DNA of 64,000 bases from the NCBI GenBank assembly GCA_936432065.2, contig OW386286.2, positions 80,479,652-80,543,651 of the forward strand, given 5' to 3'. Shown in pieces: positions 7,561 to 15,492 of the stretch. A program made the position numbers and the translations under genes. The DNA comes from Rutpela maculata (taxonomy: Eukaryota; Arthropoda; Insecta; Coleoptera; Cerambycidae). Within the stretch, counting starts at the first letter, position 1. Every line of letters begins with the position of its first letter. The notes beneath the pieces were generated by a model, which had not been told where the DNA came from, searched no databases, and saw nothing but the letters and a program-made list of their open reading frames with translations.

Positions 7561-8139
7561 CTAATAAGTTAATTCTTCTAATTTAACAAGTTTCTCAATT
7601 AAATTATTAATCTGTTTAGTGTTTAGAGAAACTGCATTTTCAACTTCTTTATGTTTTTTATCAGTATCTTTTTGTATTTGTTCATTAACATACTTTTTCA
7701 TTGCTGCAATAACTTCTTCTTTTTTTCTTTGCATTTTATCATCAACGTACTTTCTCACAGCACCACTAACTAAGCCAGCTTGATCATTAACTTTATGCAT
7801 TTGCTCATTAACATACTTTTTCATAGCTACACTACTTAAGTCAGATTGACTATTGACATAATTTTTCATTGCTGCAATAATTAAGTCACTGATCTCATCC
7901 ATAGCCTTGTGGATGTCTGCAAAGAATGTAGCAAATCGGTTTTCAACATAGTTACGTGTTACACCATCCTTACTATCTACCGGTTCTCCAATGTTCTTTA
8001 AACGTTTATTCTGGATATCAAAGTGATTATCTGTGGTGAGGTTAAAGCCAAGACCTGGTGGACCGCGTACGACTAATGATTTATTAGCGCCGCCTCTTCT
8101 ACGTCCAAACTTGTCAATTGTGTTGTGAACAGGTAGCAT
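7561..8139 (-). CDS. Fibre-like coiled-coil protein
   Basis: This ORF has 192 residues. The N-terminal part includes VVRGPPGLGFNLT and then DIQNKRLKNIGEPVDSKDG, a pattern of the sort seen in trimeric viral or phage fibre and tail proteins. From about residue 90 it is a long heptad-like coiled coil holding four copies of an AMKKYVNEQ-like motif spaced 15-22 residues apart. The role is inferred as a trimeric attachment fibre of the virus-like particle. It lies 33 bp upstream of the integrase start and downstream of the DUF8207-like gene, on the same strand. A structural rod with another role cannot be excluded. Confidence 0.6.
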   Translation of the reverse strand: MLPVHNTIDKFGRRRGGANKSLVVRGPPGLGFNLTTDNHFDIQNKRLKNIGEPVDSKDGVTRNYVENRFATFFADIHKAMDEISDLIIAAMKNYVNSQSDLSSVAMKKYVNEQMHKVNDQAGLVSGAVRKYVDDKMQRKKEEVIAAMKKYVNEQIQKDTDKKHKEVENAVSLNTKQINNLIEKLVKLEELTY

Positions 8140-8298
8140 TTCTGATTACATCTGATCTGATTTAAGTATTTCACAATATATTATACTTCCCAATTAGATA
8201 TATTCACAAGAAAATTTAATAAAATCAATTTTTCTTTTTTTTATTTAAATTATTACTTCCTACGTTGACACTCCTTACTGGAATTAAATTTAATTTCG

Positions 8299-9282
8299 CT
8301 AATAGATTATTTTTTCTTCTCTCATTTCCTCCAACAAACTAACTATTTCATTGTTAACACCACTGTTACCTGCCATTTTTGAACTATACAGCAGACGTAG
8401 ACGATCCACCAACTCTTTCGGTTTATTCCAATAAACATAATCCACACCTCTACTATTGTATAATTTCTTAATAGGCATACCCGAACCTATTCTAGATCTC
8501 GTCGTTACTGTAGGAGATAACAGTGGTTTTATAATTTCACTGAATTTCTTCCATTTCTTTACTTTCAAACCCAGACTTATATCATAGCGGTTATACGGTG
8601 CTTTTGTCTTATTTAATATTTGCCGATATATTTCACGCTCATCTCCAATAAAAGTTTCATCACTACGTAGAACTGATGGATATTTCATAAATATTACATC
8701 ATACAACTTAGAACTGCCAGGATACTTTCCCACTCGCTTATTACCACGCCACAAGGTAATATTTCCACCAGAAAAGCGTATTTCGCTATTACCTATTAGT
8801 AGTTTATCTGTGTTGGGATCTAGACGCACACCGTATACACTATCATATTTATGATTACCAGACTTTACATTTTCTACATGTTGTTTGATCACATCACCCT
8901 CTTTTTCTGCACTGCTAAGGATACTTTCTGAACCTGGGGTACTCATTAACGATGATCTCGGTGGTGTCTCCATAAAATATGCTTGACTTGCATTATTCTC
9001 ATCATCTTCATCACTAGTTTCAGATGCTGCTTTAAATGCACTGGTACTAGCTCTTGCACCCCCTGGTGTTTGTGTCTGTGTTGGCACATTATTTTGTGAT
9101 TTTACCTTTGAAGCGGATGATAAGTCTTTTAAAGGTGTGGTTATAGGTTCATATATCTTCTCCAACGTTAATTTATTCTCAGCATCTCTATTCTTGAGAG
9201 AATTGAATTTCTTACGTACGGAGTCGGTAGCCTCAACTAATTGACGTTTCAGACTTATTTCAGCTCCCACATCTCTATCCAT
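8299..9282 (-). CDS. DUF8207-like protein
   Basis: This ORF has 327 residues. The N-terminal 140 are polar, with charged helices and a Ser/Thr-rich acidic linker (SETSDEDDENN). The folded core (about residues 145-260) has YDSVYGVRLDP, IRFSGGNITLWRG, GSSKLYDVIFMKYP and a YRQILNKTKAPYNR stretch. From memory of the family, this is the arrangement of DUF8207 proteins that accompany Polinton-like virion genes in arthropod genomes; the assignment was not checked by search. The C-terminus is basic, then helical. A structural role, such as minor capsid or cement protein, is inference. It lies between the ATPase and the fibre-like gene on the minus strand. Confidence 0.65.
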   Translation of the reverse strand: MDRDVGAEISLKRQLVEATDSVRKKFNSLKNRDAENKLTLEKIYEPITTPLKDLSSASKVKSQNNVPTQTQTPGGARASTSAFKAASETSDEDDENNASQAYFMETPPRSSLMSTPGSESILSSAEKEGDVIKQHVENVKSGNHKYDSVYGVRLDPNTDKLLIGNSEIRFSGGNITLWRGNKRVGKYPGSSKLYDVIFMKYPSVLRSDETFIGDEREIYRQILNKTKAPYNRYDISLGLKVKKWKKFSEIIKPLLSPTVTTRSRIGSGMPIKKLYNSRGVDYVYWNKPKELVDRLRLLYSSKMAGNSGVNNEIVSLLEEMREEKIIY

Positions 9283-9358
9283 ATTAGCTTTCTGCTTAAT
9301 TTCGCCGATGTAATACCGACGCTGTCTGCAGATCGATTGAAGTCCTAATTACAATTCT

Positions 9359-10090
9359 TTATGGATATATGAAACTATCAAGTCCTTTCCTGTATCTCCC
9401 CTCGTTTACTTCTCTATCTTTGTCAATTACAAGAAACCCATATCTTTCTTTCCAACATTCTGCACACATTTCTTGAAATTTCTTAAAAGATACGTCCGGC
9501 GAGACATGATCAGAGAAAATGTGGTGTAAATTCATGTCATCCTGCTTGAACAATGCTATAAAATTTGCGTTGTCTCTTACTAACTGCTTTGGCACGCGAG
9601 AATATGTTTGTGCCAGATAAAAACAATCTACATTTCTATGGCGACCCATTGAGAAAAACGCACGAATTACATCTTGTTTTTCACATATAACATCATCAAA
9701 TATAAATATAGAATCAAGTTTAGCATCAGATGGCTGCACTATATCCGCATTATTACTGAAGGTGTAAAATCCTAGTCCCTTAATAGGCTCTAATATCTTG
9801 CGCAAATACTCGTACTTGGGTTGATATAGAGACTTTGAATATAGGTAAATGTTTGCAAAACGAAGTCCAAGTGGGTGAGTAAGCAGAGATATCAGTAAAT
9901 TTGTCTTTCCACAGGCACTTGGGCCGATTAATAGCCCACGAATAGTTGAGGGAAGTAATGGTCCATGGCGCGATTCGACTTGTAACCCACATCCAACTTT
10001 TTCGTCTAAATTGTCTACAGCAAACTTCTGTCTCTGCTTCACAATACGCATTGTAGCACGGTTGAAGACTATATAAATAGATGTATGCAT
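9359..10090 (-). CDS. A32/FtsK-like genome-packaging ATPase
   Basis: This ORF has 243 residues from the ATG at 10090. An internal ATG at 10051 (residue 14) is an alternative start. The Walker A motif is GPSACGKT (residues 56-63). The Walker B motif is a hydrophobic strand followed by DD (SIFIFDDV, around residue 130). A later segment, GRHRNVDCFYLAQTY, fits the sensor region of the family. This is the A32-type packaging ATPase shared by Polintons, adintoviruses, virophages and large DNA viruses, which drives DNA into the capsid. Key residues are intact. It is divergent from the phospholipase gene with only 16 bp between the outer ATGs, and a plus-strand TATA box overlaps its 5' end. Confidence 0.9.
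   Translation of the reverse strand: MHTSIYIVFNRATMRIVKQRQKFAVDNLDEKVGCGLQVESRHGPLLPSTIRGLLIGPSACGKTNLLISLLTHPLGLRFANIYLYSKSLYQPKYEYLRKILEPIKGLGFYTFSNNADIVQPSDAKLDSIFIFDDVICEKQDVIRAFFSMGRHRNVDCFYLAQTYSRVPKQLVRDNANFIALFKQDDMNLHHIFSDHVSPDVSFKKFQEMCAECWKERYGFLVIDKDREVNEGRYRKGLDSFIYP
10070..10079 (+). promoter_or_regulatory. TATATAAATA box of the virion-gene block
   Basis: TATATAAATA lies 28 bp before the plus-strand ATG at 10107, so transcription would begin only a few bases before the start codon. The box overlaps the 5' end of the divergent ATPase ORF, between its two possible start codons. On the minus strand the same bases read TATTTATATA, so the site may serve both directions. Confidence 0.55.
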
Positions 10091-10106
10091 TACAATTGTT
10101 ATTTAA

Positions 10107-11006
10107 ATGTTGTCAGTCAAACAGCACACAAGTAAAAACCACCATCGGTTAAAGGCTGGTAAAGGAGTAGTAAATTCCCTAATAAATAAGCTTCCATTTG
10201 AACTGCATTTACCGGGAGGTTATCAGTACTGTGGCCCCGGTACTAAATTACAAAAAAGATTAGCGCGAGGTGATCCAGGTATAAATAAGTTGGACTCTGC
10301 ATGCAAGCAACACGATATTGCATACGATCAAAAAACGAACGATTTAGCTGCCCGACACAAAGCAGACTATCAGCTTGAACAAGCTGCTTGGAAACGAGTT
10401 AAATCCAAAGACGCAGGTATAAAAGAAAAGGCTGCAGCGTGGTTAGTTACCACCATAATGAAGGGGAAACAACGTCTCGGTATGGGATGTAGGTCAACAT
10501 CTCGTACTACAAAAAGAAAAAATATGATTAAAAAGAAGAAAAAAAACAGGAAGAACGTTAAAAATGTAGCGTTCGGTGCTGGAATAGTGCGCAAGGTACG
10601 TGATGATCTACGCAAGGCCGGTGGCAAGCGCTCTATTGCTAATGATACAAAAAAAATTGCTCAAATGGCGCTTCAAGCAGCACGGCGTCATATGAGGGCG
10701 GCTGGTGGAAAACGCAATATTCGTACACCTCGCATAATACCGATTCCGAAAGTTGGTGGAATTCTACCTTTAATACCTATTTTTGCTGGATTATCAGCGT
10801 TAGGTAGTTTGGCTGGAAGTGCAGCTGGTATAGCCAAAGCTGTAAATGATGTTAAAACAAGCAGAGAGGAATTGGCCGAAAAAAATCGTCACAATAGACA
10901 CATGGAAGCGATTGCTCTAGGAAAAAGTGGCAAAGGATTATATTTGAAACCGTATCGTAAAGGACTGGGTCTTTATTTAAAACCACAAAGTTCAAAAAAC
11001 TACTAG
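10107..11006 (+). CDS. Phospholipase A2-domain capsid-associated protein
   Basis: This ORF has 299 residues. The Ca-binding loop is YCGPGT (residues 41-46) and the catalytic pair is H69-D70 in CKQHDIAYD, the signature of the parvovirus VP1-like and adintovirus PLA2 domain. That enzyme cleaves membrane phospholipid during entry. Residues about 140-155 are a Lys/Arg-rich, nuclear-localisation-like block. Around residue 215-245 there is a hydrophobic/Gly-Ala segment (PLIPIFAGLSALGSLAG) that could act on membranes. The C-terminus has two GLYLKP repeats. The ORF stops five codons after that, directly after the slippery heptamer A AAA AAC (10994-11000). A fraction of ribosomes may therefore shift by -1 into the protease frame. 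Confidence 0.9.
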   Translation: MLSVKQHTSKNHHRLKAGKGVVNSLINKLPFELHLPGGYQYCGPGTKLQKRLARGDPGINKLDSACKQHDIAYDQKTNDLAARHKADYQLEQAAWKRVKSKDAGIKEKAAAWLVTTIMKGKQRLGMGCRSTSRTTKRKNMIKKKKKNRKNVKNVAFGAGIVRKVRDDLRKAGGKRSIANDTKKIAQMALQAARRHMRAAGGKRNIRTPRIIPIPKVGGILPLIPIFAGLSALGSLAGSAAGIAKAVNDVKTSREELAEKNRHNRHMEAIALGKSGKGLYLKPYRKGLGLYLKPQSSKNY

Positions 11007-11087
11007 ACACCCTACCTCGAAAACCTCTTACTGATATCGATCTTAAATATTATGCTGAGAAGATGAAGGTACCATACTTTCGAGGTA
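10994..11087 (+). promoter_or_regulatory. Candidate -1 ribosomal frameshift signal, phospholipase to protease
   Basis: The heptamer A AAA AAC occupies 10994-11000 in the phospholipase frame, followed by TAC and the stop TAG at 11004-11006. A -1 slip enters the frame that runs open to 11383 and encodes the protease. Twelve bases after the heptamer, TACCTCGAAA (11013-11022) is a perfect complement of TTTCGAGGTA (11078-11087), giving a 10-bp stem with a 55-nt loop that could fold further. A AAA AAC is an established slippery sequence, for example at the MMTV gag-pro junction. The 12-nt spacer is slightly longer than the usual 5-9. Confidence 0.6.
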
Positions 11088-11383
11088 TATTTATGCGTGA
11101 CAATCTACCAAATTCTGGACCACGTCATAATGAATCCGTCATCATAAATTTGGATAGTGTAGATGGCCCTGGAACACACTGGGTGGCATTTAAAAAACGC
11201 GGCAGTTTAGTCACATATTTCGATAGTTTTGGCGATTTACCCCCACCAAGAGAATTAGTCCTGTACTTGCGCAACGGTTCAATGTCTGTAGATAAAATCT
11301 ACTATAATTATGAGCGCCAACAAAATTTCAACACAGTGTGGTGTGGTCATTTGTGCTTAAAGTTTCTTTCCTCAAAAAATTAA
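11063..11383 (+). CDS. Adenain-like cysteine protease
   Basis: From the first ATG it has 106 residues. The likely triad is H39 (GTHWVAF), D54 (YFDSFG) and C94 (WCGHLCLKF), with Gln at 86-87 for the oxyanion hole. This is the C5/adenain fold used to mature capsid proteins. The frame is open from 10961. The segment before the ATG encodes LLDTLPRKPLTDIDL and continues smoothly into the conserved-looking FRGIFMRDNLP. That suggests that the true N-terminus lies upstream of any ATG and is reached by a -1 frameshift from the phospholipase ORF. It ends TCA AAA AAT TAA, another slippery heptamer placed right before the stop. Confidence 0.88.
   Translation: MKVPYFRGIFMRDNLPNSGPRHNESVIINLDSVDGPGTHWVAFKKRGSLVTYFDSFGDLPPPRELVLYLRNGSMSVDKIYYNYERQQNFNTVWCGHLCLKFLSSKN
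11374..11380 (+). promoter_or_regulatory. Second candidate -1 frameshift site, protease to ORF3
   Basis: A AAA AAT lies in the protease frame immediately before its stop TAA (11381-11383). A -1 slip enters the frame of the next ORF, which is open across the junction to 11811. A weak downstream pairing (TCTTCAA near 11391 with TTGAAGA near 11485) is all I see as a stimulator, so this site is less certain than the first. Confidence 0.4.
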
Positions 11384-11397
11384 GTAAAACTCTTCAA

Positions 11398-11811
11398 ATG
11401 GAATCTGTAACACCATCAATGGATCGAGAAGCAATTAAACGGATGGGCCACTCCTTGATTGCTTTCTCTAGACTACGCAGCTTATTGAAGATGAGCAAAC
11501 AGCAACTTTCAGATATGCCTAAAGAAGTAATGATTGCGTGTGCCCCTAATGAAATTGCGTTAGTTTGGGATAAGTTACCTACACACCTTCAGGATGACAT
11601 TGATATTTTAAAATATCAGTACTGTCAAGAACATTATTCTAATGATGAAAATAATATTGATGTTAATGATGGCTCACCACCTCGAAAAATATTTTGCTGC
11701 TACTGTAAAGTTGACGAGGTGAATGTGGTGTCAAATAATGACATAAATGTATCTCCATCAACCCCCAAAAAAAGAAGATTAATCCACAACAATTGCTGTA
11801 AATCACAATAA
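11398..11811 (+). CDS. Small protein ORF3 after the protease
   Basis: The frame is open from 11338; the ATG at 11398 is the likely independent start and gives 137 residues. The N-terminal two thirds are predicted helical (REAIKRMGHSLIAFSRLRSLL). A Cys-rich piece follows (FCCYCK), then a basic PKKRRL near the C-terminus and a terminal CC. The family is unrecognised. It is either a separate protein or a C-terminal extension of the protease through the slippery site at 11374-11380. The stop overlaps AATAAA at 11807-11812. Confidence 0.6.
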   Translation: MESVTPSMDREAIKRMGHSLIAFSRLRSLLKMSKQQLSDMPKEVMIACAPNEIALVWDKLPTHLQDDIDILKYQYCQEHYSNDENNIDVNDGSPPRKIFCCYCKVDEVNVVSNNDINVSPSTPKKRRLIHNNCCKSQ

Positions 11812-11842
11812 ATTCATGCAGCAATCTCCAAAAAGATCAGTC

Positions 11843-12565
11843 ATGTCACACACCTTCACTTTATCAAGCCGCTCAAGCGTGCTCAGTGCAGAATTTTATC
11901 CACCCATTGAACTAGATATGGGTAGTCGATATGGACTGGGATTAATTGGATTTTATTCATACAACTCTATTTTTAATGTAGACGAGACAAACAATCGTTT
12001 TTGTTATAGAGAGCGTCCAAAACTACCCCTCGTATACAAGCATATACCATATGGAGCATATGAAATTGATGAAATATATCGAGCAATACTGAAAGCTATA
12101 CCGGCTGATACAGAGGAAGAAAAAGAAAAATTATTCCGGCTACGAGCAAACAACAATACGCTGAAGTGTGAAATTTGGTCAAAATATGGAATTGACTTTT
12201 CACAAGCAAACTCTATTGGTAGTCTGTTGGGATTTGAACCAACATACTTACATCCAAACCAGAGCCATGAATCAACACTCCCTGTTGATATTATGAAAGT
12301 AAGGATGGTACGTGTGAATTGCAACATTATTTCCGGAGCGTATCTGAATGCCCTAAAATCCCACACACTCTTCGAGTTTGATATTGATGTTGAACCTGGA
12401 TACAAACTTACTAAGGAGCCAGCTAACATCATATATTTACCTGTTAGACCAGAAGGACGCCAGTTTATCGACAACATTACTCTGCACATATTGGATGACA
12501 ATGGAGATTTAATTAACTTTCGAGGTGAAAAGATTATTGTGAAGCTAGAATTGAAACAATTTTAA
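11843..12565 (+). CDS. Minor capsid (penton-like) protein
   Basis: The frame has an ATG at 11816, but the ATG at 11843 starts the sequence MSHTFTLSSRSSVLSAEF, which looks like the true N-terminus, and gives 240 residues. It continues with PPIELDMGSRYGLGLIGFYSYNSIFN, a beta-rich pattern consistent with a single-jelly-roll minor capsid or penton protein of Polinton-like elements. Its place just before the major capsid gene supports this. It would form the five-fold vertices of an icosahedral particle. The frame is intact. Assignment rests on synteny and fold-like pattern, not on a search. Confidence 0.75.
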   Translation: MSHTFTLSSRSSVLSAEFYPPIELDMGSRYGLGLIGFYSYNSIFNVDETNNRFCYRERPKLPLVYKHIPYGAYEIDEIYRAILKAIPADTEEEKEKLFRLRANNNTLKCEIWSKYGIDFSQANSIGSLLGFEPTYLHPNQSHESTLPVDIMKVRMVRVNCNIISGAYLNALKSHTLFEFDIDVEPGYKLTKEPANIIYLPVRPEGRQFIDNITLHILDDNGDLINFRGEKIIVKLELKQF

Positions 12566-12579
12566 TATTCTGAGCAAAA

Positions 12580-12765
12580 ATGGGCTTTCGATATAATCAG
12601 AAACGATTGGCACATTGCCGATATAAAGTGTTTAACGATAAAAAGAAGAGTGATTGTAGAAACCAATTCATTCAGCGTATACCTCTTAAACAGTTAAGAC
12701 ATAGATTGTCGGCTAAGGACCGTGCATTTCTTCAATCTATTGGATTAAAACTGAGAGAAAATTAA
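12580..12765 (+). CDS. Small basic protein between the capsid genes
   Basis: This ORF has 61 residues, about 30% Lys/Arg/His, starting MGFRYNQKRLAHCRYKVF. It fits the 206-bp gap between the minor and major capsid genes with only 14 and 6 bp of spacing, so it is probably a real gene. A DNA-condensing or capsid-cement role is plausible for a small basic virion protein, but this is inference. No family is recognised. Confidence 0.55.
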   Translation: MGFRYNQKRLAHCRYKVFNDKKKSDCRNQFIQRIPLKQLRHRLSAKDRAFLQSIGLKLREN

Positions 12766-12771
12766 ATAATA

Positions 12772-14019
12772 ATGGCAGCTTTTACATCTAGTGAAAAACT
12801 TGAAGTGTTCGACGAGCCCGTGTTTGATAAATCACTTGCTAGTTTACATGAGCATACGTATAAACCATACGGATCACCGTATTATAATAACTCGGATGAA
12901 ATACGCATTCCTATCAATTTTCAAGACCTTATACTCGACATTACAGAGAGTTATATTTACATAGAAGGAAAATTTACTCCAAGTGATGTTACCAAACGGT
13001 GTTATTTATCCAATAACGCACTAGCCTTTCTCTTCGAGGAAATCAGATATGAAATGGGTGGCGAACAAGTGGCTGTCGTTAGAAAGCCTGGTATCACTAC
13101 TACAATGAAGACTATGGTATCATATGGACAAACACATCTCCGATCACTTTTAACTGCAGGTTGGGGTCTGACCCAAGAGAAGCAAGAAATTTTAGATACT
13201 ACCAGTCACGTATTCAGTGGTAGGCTGCCTCTTAAATACATCATGGGTTTTGCAGAAGATTACACAAAAGGTGTTTTAAATGCAAAGCAGGAATTAATTT
13301 TAATCATAGCTCGATCCTTTAAAGATAGTTACATTGGTGAAGTTGATGCAGATCTAGAAATTAACAAAATTGAGTGGAAGATAAAACATATTGTGCCTGA
13401 AGATAAACAAAAACTTAAACTATTAAATAGAATTAATAAGGGCGGTAATTATGCCATAGTAAAGATGGCTTACCGCATGTGGGATCTCTACGAGCTACCT
13501 ACTTTACGTGATACATCGTCTGACATATGGGCTGTCAAAACCACTAGCAGCCTTGAGAGACCTCGATACATCATTATCGGATTTCAAAACAATGGCAATT
13601 CTAATGATAGAACCAAGGACGTCACACAGTTTATATCTGCAGATATTAATAATATTCGACTATATCTGAACTCTGAAGTATTTCCATATGAGCGCTGGAA
13701 TTTGGATTTCGGTAAAAAACTCGACTCTGCAGCATACTATGCATACGAGAACTTTCAACGTAGTTACTATTACAGAGATATGGCTGAACCATTGATGGAT
13801 CTGGGAGAATTCAGAAAATCCCCATTATTTGTCATAGATTGCTCCTGCCAACCGGATGCAATTAAATCATCCACTGTAGACATAAAAATAGAATTTGAAA
13901 CACGAAAGACGAAGTTCCCCGCACAAACTCGTGTATATGCGCTTATACTCCACGATACATATTTAAGATATAGTGCACTGGATGGTTCAGTTCAGTCTGG
14001 AATTGCCGGCGCTAAATAA
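12772..14019 (+). CDS. Double-jelly-roll major capsid protein
   Basis: This ORF has 415 residues. The N-terminal half has the pattern EIRIPINFQDLILDITESYIYIEGKF and then NALAFLFEEIRYEMGG, followed by VRKPGITTTMKT. This is characteristic of the arthropod double-jelly-roll-like capsid family found in Polinton-type elements. The second half is again beta-rich (RLYLNSEVFPYERWNLDF, then SSTVDIKIEFETRK), consistent with the second jelly roll. It would trimerise into hexon-like capsomers. The ORF is intact. It follows the minor capsid and small basic genes and precedes the gene at 14031 by 11 bp, consistent with one polycistronic or spliced late block. Confidence 0.88.
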   Translation: MAAFTSSEKLEVFDEPVFDKSLASLHEHTYKPYGSPYYNNSDEIRIPINFQDLILDITESYIYIEGKFTPSDVTKRCYLSNNALAFLFEEIRYEMGGEQVAVVRKPGITTTMKTMVSYGQTHLRSLLTAGWGLTQEKQEILDTTSHVFSGRLPLKYIMGFAEDYTKGVLNAKQELILIIARSFKDSYIGEVDADLEINKIEWKIKHIVPEDKQKLKLLNRINKGGNYAIVKMAYRMWDLYELPTLRDTSSDIWAVKTTSSLERPRYIIIGFQNNGNSNDRTKDVTQFISADINNIRLYLNSEVFPYERWNLDFGKKLDSAAYYAYENFQRSYYYRDMAEPLMDLGEFRKSPLFVIDCSCQPDAIKSSTVDIKIEFETRKTKFPAQTRVYALILHDTYLRYSALDGSVQSGIAGAK

Positions 14020-14030
14020 CACTTTCTTTT

Positions 14031-14585
14031 GTGATGTCATCTTTAAGCAAGGAATTTCCTACTTTGATTGTTGACTTACAAGGATTTCAATATAAAGAGA
14101 ATGTGTTTACAGTAAAGGAATTGGCTGTGGTGTGCTGTAACACTAACCAGCAAGCACATTACTTTTTCAAGCCACCATATCCTTTTTCATCACTAACCCG
14201 AGGTGAACAGAATCAATATCGATGGCTACAGAACTACTATCATGGCGGTGTAAAATGGAGTGACGGATATATTCAACTATCAGAATTTCCAATGATACTT
14301 CTACGGCTTTGTCAAAATACAGCTAATAATTATGGATGTAATGTATCACCACAGGATGTTATAATTTTATGCAAAGGCAGACTAAAGAAAAACGTTCTAC
14401 TGCATCATCTAAGATGGAATAAAATCATAGACCTAGATGACTGCTCCCCCTGTATACCTAGTCTCAAATCTTTGAGTGTACCAAGATGTATGGAGCATTA
14501 TCAGCCCAACAATAGTCACTGTGCTCTTGCAAATGTTCACTATCTTAATAAATGTATTGTAGATTTAGATATAAAATTTGAATAA
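14031..14585 (+). CDS. RNase H-fold/DEDD-exonuclease-like protein of Polinton-type elements
   Basis: This ORF has 184 residues. The N-terminus LIVDLQGFQYKENVFTVKELAVVCC has the beta-strand arrangement of DEDD exonucleases (D-x-E, then a strand). The second acidic position is Gln (DLQ), so catalysis may be lost or the similarity may be only in fold. A conserved-looking YYHGGVKWSDG segment and an Ile/Leu-rich strand (DVIILCKGR) follow. The C-terminal part has several Cys/His. The function is unknown and the exonuclease link is inference. It is the last gene of the plus-strand block. AATAAA at 14581-14586 overlaps its stop codon. Confidence 0.65.
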   Translation: MMSSLSKEFPTLIVDLQGFQYKENVFTVKELAVVCCNTNQQAHYFFKPPYPFSSLTRGEQNQYRWLQNYYHGGVKWSDGYIQLSEFPMILLRLCQNTANNYGCNVSPQDVIILCKGRLKKNVLLHHLRWNKIIDLDDCSPCIPSLKSLSVPRCMEHYQPNNSHCALANVHYLNKCIVDLDIKFE

Positions 14586-14830
14586 ATATCTTTAAGTATA
14601 TTCATATTTAGTATTAATAACATATTTTTTAGATATGTAGCCAAGAAATAGGAAAATAAAAAATATAATCTAGCAATGTGTGTTTCATTTATTTCATTTT
14701 TTACCCTTACAATAAAATAAATATAGTTCAATAATACATTTTAATGTACATCATCAATTACAATAGTTACATAATTCTAATTATTATAAATATTTCAAAA
14801 TGAAAAAACAATAAGTGATTAACTACTAAT

Positions 14831-15196
14831 TCAATTGTCAACAGCTTCTTCATCAGATAGGTCGAGTTGATATCTGTCGATAATTTTTTTAGGTAGATAT
14901 TTTTCTATATCATATAGAAAACGTTTTAAACCTATTTGTACCATTTGCTCACAAAATTCTTCTAAATTTAAAATACCGCTGGAATATTTGCCACACAGGT
15001 TAGCGCCGGTATTATACATTTCAGAATCCGCCTTAAGACGTTCGACTTGTTCAGCATCGAAGCAGAAATTTAGATCATAGTTTATAGCATGCAGAGAATC
15101 CATACTTAGGTCACTCAGTTGACAAGACAGTCTATCAATGGCTGAATTAATGTCTTCCGCCCATGTCCACCTTTGTGCCGAATATTGCATCCACAT
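14831..15196 (-). CDS. Unrecognised 121-residue protein
   Basis: The frame is intact on the minus strand, convergent with the plus-strand block. The sequence is largely helical: WTWAEDINSAIDRLSCQL, then an ALKAD-like amphipathic region, NLEEFCEQMVQIGLKRFLYD, and an acidic C-terminus. I see no catalytic motif, signal peptide or membrane segment. Because it lies between the exonuclease-like gene and the OB-fold-like gene, within the element, it is probably an element gene. No family can be named. The first residues (MWM) leave two choices of start two codons apart. Confidence 0.5.
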   Translation of the reverse strand: MWMQYSAQRWTWAEDINSAIDRLSCQLSDLSMDSLHAINYDLNFCFDAEQVERLKADSEMYNTGANLCGKYSSGILNLEEFCEQMVQIGLKRFLYDIEKYLPKKIIDRYQLDLSDEEAVDN

Positions 15197-15492
15197 ATTT
15201 TGTTAGTAATGGTTGAACTAAAAGCAAACAAATATATTAAAATGCATACAGAAAGACTAAATCAATTCACTTACTTACACAAGGTGCAAGCGTAGTTTAA
15301 AAACTGACGAAACTATTTTTGTGCAAACCAAGTTATTATCGTTTACCAAAACAATAACGTTCTTATATTTTCAAATGAGCTACAATATTGTGTTTTATAA
15401 TACTCCTACTACCCTTTCTAACTATATTCTATGTCTAGTAGAAAATTAAAACTAGGAACTAAAAAGTAACTAATACAATTGCTGTTTATAAA
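15197..15492. other. Intergenic spacer in the element
   Basis: No gene is seen here. The stretch is AT-rich and presumably contains the promoter of the gene starting at 15196, but I find no clear TATA box in the expected place. Confidence 0.5.
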
